The translations under genes were made by a program, and so were the position numbers. From Tanytarsus gracilentus (lineage: Eukaryota; Arthropoda; Insecta; Diptera; Chironomidae), in assembly GCA_038502055.1 (NCBI GenBank), contig JAXRKN010000044.1, positions 8,440,501-8,504,500 of the forward strand: 64,000 bases of DNA, in the 5' to 3' direction. The notes under the pieces were generated by a model that did not search any database, was not told where the DNA came from, and saw only the letters and a list, made by a program, of their open reading frames with translations. This document shows positions 63,801 through 64,000 of this stretch, one piece after another. The stretch's first letter is position 1, and every line of letters begins with the position of its first letter.

Positions 63801-64000
63801 CTCATTAAAAAATTTGACCCGATTTAATCTTTTTAAATTTAATTTTTCGTTTTTTATTTTTCAACGAATTTTAATTTTTTAAATTTTATTTAAATTTAAC
63901 GTCTTTTTTAATTTTATTTACTTTTCAAACTAGTTTAAACTTGATGAAAAATTAATTAAAATAATTAAATGGTAGCACTTGATGGCTTAATTGCATTCAA
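57893..64000. other. Region upstream of the cytohesin gene, no recognisable gene
   Basis: About 6.1 kb that should contain the cytohesin promoter. CT-rich runs (near 59041-59057), a GAT trinucleotide run (near 59657) and one hairpin (61656-61759) are visible. No ORF here has protein-like character that I would defend. Confidence 0.5.
61656..61759. repeat. Short inverted repeat (hairpin, copy 9)
   Basis: AAGGGCGTGCAACTG at 61656 pairs with TTCACGCCCCTTT near 61746-61758 (reverse strand AAAGGGGCGTGAA). The spacer is AT-rich and about 75 bp. Confidence 0.5.

Noticed and set aside
1..64000. CRISPR arrays, bacterial operons, riboswitches or rRNA genes
   Set aside because: The window is eukaryotic with spliced genes; I saw no regularly spaced repeats with unique spacers and no rRNA-like sequence.

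Overview
This AT-rich window with small (about 50-100 nt) introns comes from an insect nuclear genome. A lower (nematoceran) dipteran is my best guess. The support is a gustatory-receptor-type chemoreceptor, a Steppke-type cytohesin, an arthropod TCAGT initiator and compact multi-exon genes. The species cannot be named from the sequence.

Layout, left to right. (1) 1-455, minus strand: 5' part of a gustatory receptor gene that runs off the window edge. (2) 3201-6393 and 8941-12061, minus strand: two tandem beta-tubulin genes. Their exons are a patchwork of nearly identical and diverged blocks, and their second introns lie at different codons. (3) 18118-19407, minus strand: a secreted M14 carboxypeptidase-like protein that has lost most zinc-binding and catalytic residues. 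(4) About 8.4 kb without recognisable genes. (5) 28435-30925, plus strand: three tandem paralogous four-pass membrane protein genes, all four-exon, reminiscent of insect DUF4728/Pasiflora-like proteins. (6) 31369-35085, minus strand: a 994-residue protein that is the tail of an axonemal dynein heavy chain, stops inside the linker and has no AAA+ motor. (7) About 16 kb of AT-rich, gene-poor DNA with microsatellites, an ~830-bp terminal-inverted-repeat element carrying internal minisatellites, and a small MITE-like element. (8) 51022-51351, minus strand: a possible single-exon small Ser/Arg-rich protein. (9) 53005-57892, minus strand: a complete cytohesin (steppke) Arf-GEF gene with a long low-complexity N-terminal exon, then Sec7 and PH domains. 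(10) About 6 kb upstream of it without genes.

Dispersed through intergenic DNA and introns are short inverted repeats of about 45-210 bp with ends resembling AGGGGTGGACACT and AT-rich centres. They look like a small family of hairpin or MITE-like elements.

The genes do not form one pathway. A weak theme is microtubule or axoneme biology (two divergent beta-tubulins, a motorless dynein tail), possibly linked to testis expression; this is inference. All exon structures were assembled by hand from reading frames, GT/AG sites and phase arithmetic. No homology search was run.
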